Position numbers and translations under genes: made by a program. Below, one piece after another: positions 63,202 through 64,000 of a DNA stretch of 64,000 nt. Location of the stretch: assembly GCA_036745495.1 (NCBI GenBank), contig DAIOGA010000002.1, positions 39,193 through 103,192 of the forward strand, given 5' to 3'. A model generated the notes under the pieces. The model searched no databases, had not been told where the DNA came from, and saw only the letters and a program-made list of their open reading frames with translations. The stretch comes from Methylopumilus sp036745495. Its GTDB lineage: Bacteria > Pseudomonadota > Gammaproteobacteria > Burkholderiales > Methylophilaceae. Position 1 is the first letter of the stretch. Each line of letters begins with the position of its first letter.

Positions 63202-64000
63202 ATTTATTTTACTAAATACAACCTCAACGATTAAAGTTGAAGGTGATGATCGAGTTCAATTTTTGCAAGGACAACTTACTCAAGATATAAACCTCATATC
63301 TCAAGATAAGGCGCTCTATGCTGGATTTTGTAATCCCAAAGGAAGAATGTTAGCTTTTATATTGTGTTATGAAGATCACGAATCGATTCATATACAAATA
63401 AATAACTCCGTTAAAGAATACATATTCCAAAAGCTGAAAATGTACATTCTTCGCTCAAAAGTATCCCTAAAATTAATAGATGAAACATTTACATGTTTAG
63501 GTTTTGTAGGATCCAAAGCACTTATTGAGAATGCTATACAAATACCAAAAAATCATTTAGATATCGTTCAATGGCATAACGTCATGATTATGCGCATAGG
63601 TTCTAATAGTGAGCGATATCAACTTATGGGGGAAGCTTCTAAAGTGAGTGAATTTATAAAGCTTAACTTTTCAACCTATTCAACGATGAGTCTTGATGAT
63701 TGGAATAATTTAGATATCTCAGAAGGTATTCCTGACATTTACTCAACCACTCAAGAATCATTCATTCCACAATCTTTAAATATGGATTTAATCGAGGGTA
63801 TTAATTTTAAAAAAGGTTGTTATACAGGACAGGAAATTGTTGCTCGAACACACTACTTAGGCAAAGTTAAAAGACGAATGTATCGTGCTTTTATTAGATC
63901 ACAAGTGGACCTAAACCCTGGTGATCAGATCTTAAATAAAAATGGTGAAGACATCGGCCAGCTTGTAAGATCAGCCAAAGAAAATAATGATAAAACAAAT
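63179..64000 (+). CDS. ygfZ: YgfZ folate-binding protein (3' end outside window)
   Basis: 274 residues are visible, open to the window edge. The family signature KGCYTGQEIVARTHYLGKVKR is present near residue 218, and the N-terminal part has the GcvT-like fold (VEGDDRVQFLQGQLTQDI, FCNPKGRML). YgfZ uses tetrahydrofolate and helps assemble or repair certain Fe-S proteins such as MiaB. The ATG at 63179 lies 23 bp inside mxaL and gives the expected start; no ribosome site is obvious, so translation may be coupled. Confidence 0.93.
   Translation, partial: MSLDLENKFILLNTTSTIKVEGDDRVQFLQGQLTQDINLISQDKALYAGFCNPKGRMLAFILCYEDHESIHIQINNSVKEYIFQKLKMYILRSKVSLKLIDETFTCLGFVGSKALIENAIQIPKNHLDIVQWHNVMIMRIGSNSERYQLMGEASKVSEFIKLNFSTYSTMSLDDWNNLDISEGIPDIYSTTQESFIPQSLNMDLIEGINFKKGCYTGQEIVARTHYLGKVKRRMYRAFIRSQVDLNPGDQILNKNGEDIGQLVRSAKENNDKTN

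Noticed and set aside
1..64000. CRISPR arrays, prophage, insertion sequences, tRNA or rRNA genes
   Set aside because: No repeated spacer pattern, transposase, integrase or phage gene was seen, and the gaps between genes are too short (all under 300 bp) to hold such elements unseen.

Overview
The window is a compact, A+T-rich bacterial chromosome segment with about 53 protein genes, almost no intergenic DNA, and no mobile elements, CRISPR arrays, rRNA or tRNA genes that I can see. Gene content and order point to a betaproteobacterium of the Methylophilaceae, most like a streamlined freshwater or marine methylotroph ('Candidatus Methylopumilus' / OM43 type). The evidence is: an mxaRSACKL cluster for maturation of methanol oxidation, a pgl/gnd/zwf block for the oxidative arm of the ribulose monophosphate cycle, EF-P of the Arg32/EarP type, and betaproteobacterial gene orders (ftsK-lolA-rarA-serS, tyrA-aroA-cmk-rpsA-ihfB-lapB-pyrF, alaA-hom-thrC). 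The genus assignment is inference.

Layout. 1-4.7 kb: end of a YhdP-like AsmA-family gene, a nitrilase-fold amidase and tldD. 4.7-6.9 kb (minus): greB-earP-efp. 6.9-12.2 kb: an AddB-like nuclease and a shortened AddA-like helicase. 12.2-15.9 kb (minus): a small lipoprotein and mfd. 15.9-22.5 kb: rpiA, then serS, rarA, a LolA fusion and ftsK on minus. 22.6-28.4 kb: trxB and an Smr protein, then an ABC exporter, ispF, ispD and an ammonium transporter on minus. 28.6-32.3 kb: a DUF3301 protein, gluQ and hslO, then an RNA methyltransferase and a TraB/GumN protein on minus. 32.3-40.8 kb (plus): aat (containing a false scaffold gap), bpt, tyrA, aroA, cmk, rpsA, ihfB, lapB, pyrF. 40.8-47.3 kb: metG (minus), mrp (plus), pgl (minus), gnd and zwf (plus). 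47.3-50.2 kb: dcd and an amino-acid decarboxylase. 50.2-55.4 kb (minus): alaA-hom-thrC-thyA-folA. 55.5-57.7 kb: an Mth938-like protein, then fabB and fabA on minus. 57.8-63.2 kb: mxaRSACKL. 63.2-64 kb: start of ygfZ, running off the edge.

How it works together. Pgl, Gnd and Zwf would oxidise hexose phosphate made by formaldehyde fixation to CO2, and both dehydrogenases carry cofactor-site residues suggestive of NAD+ use. The mxaRSACKL genes (MoxR ATPase, DUF58 protein, two further von Willebrand A proteins and membrane or periplasmic partners) would mature a periplasmic methanol dehydrogenase encoded elsewhere. The rest is housekeeping: translation, repair, envelope, cofactors and amino acids.

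Main observations: a 100-N gap flanked by a 55-bp exact duplication inside aat, which is an assembly artefact; a nested dyad region upstream of amt with NtrC-like half-sites; a 19-bp palindrome overlapping a possible mxaR promoter; a LolA-NTF2 fusion; an AddAB-like pair lacking its second nuclease and Fe-S cysteines; and nine tail-to-tail gene pairs with 0-18 bp between them or overlapping, four sharing a palindromic stop (CTAG or TTAA). I found no convincing wholly new system.
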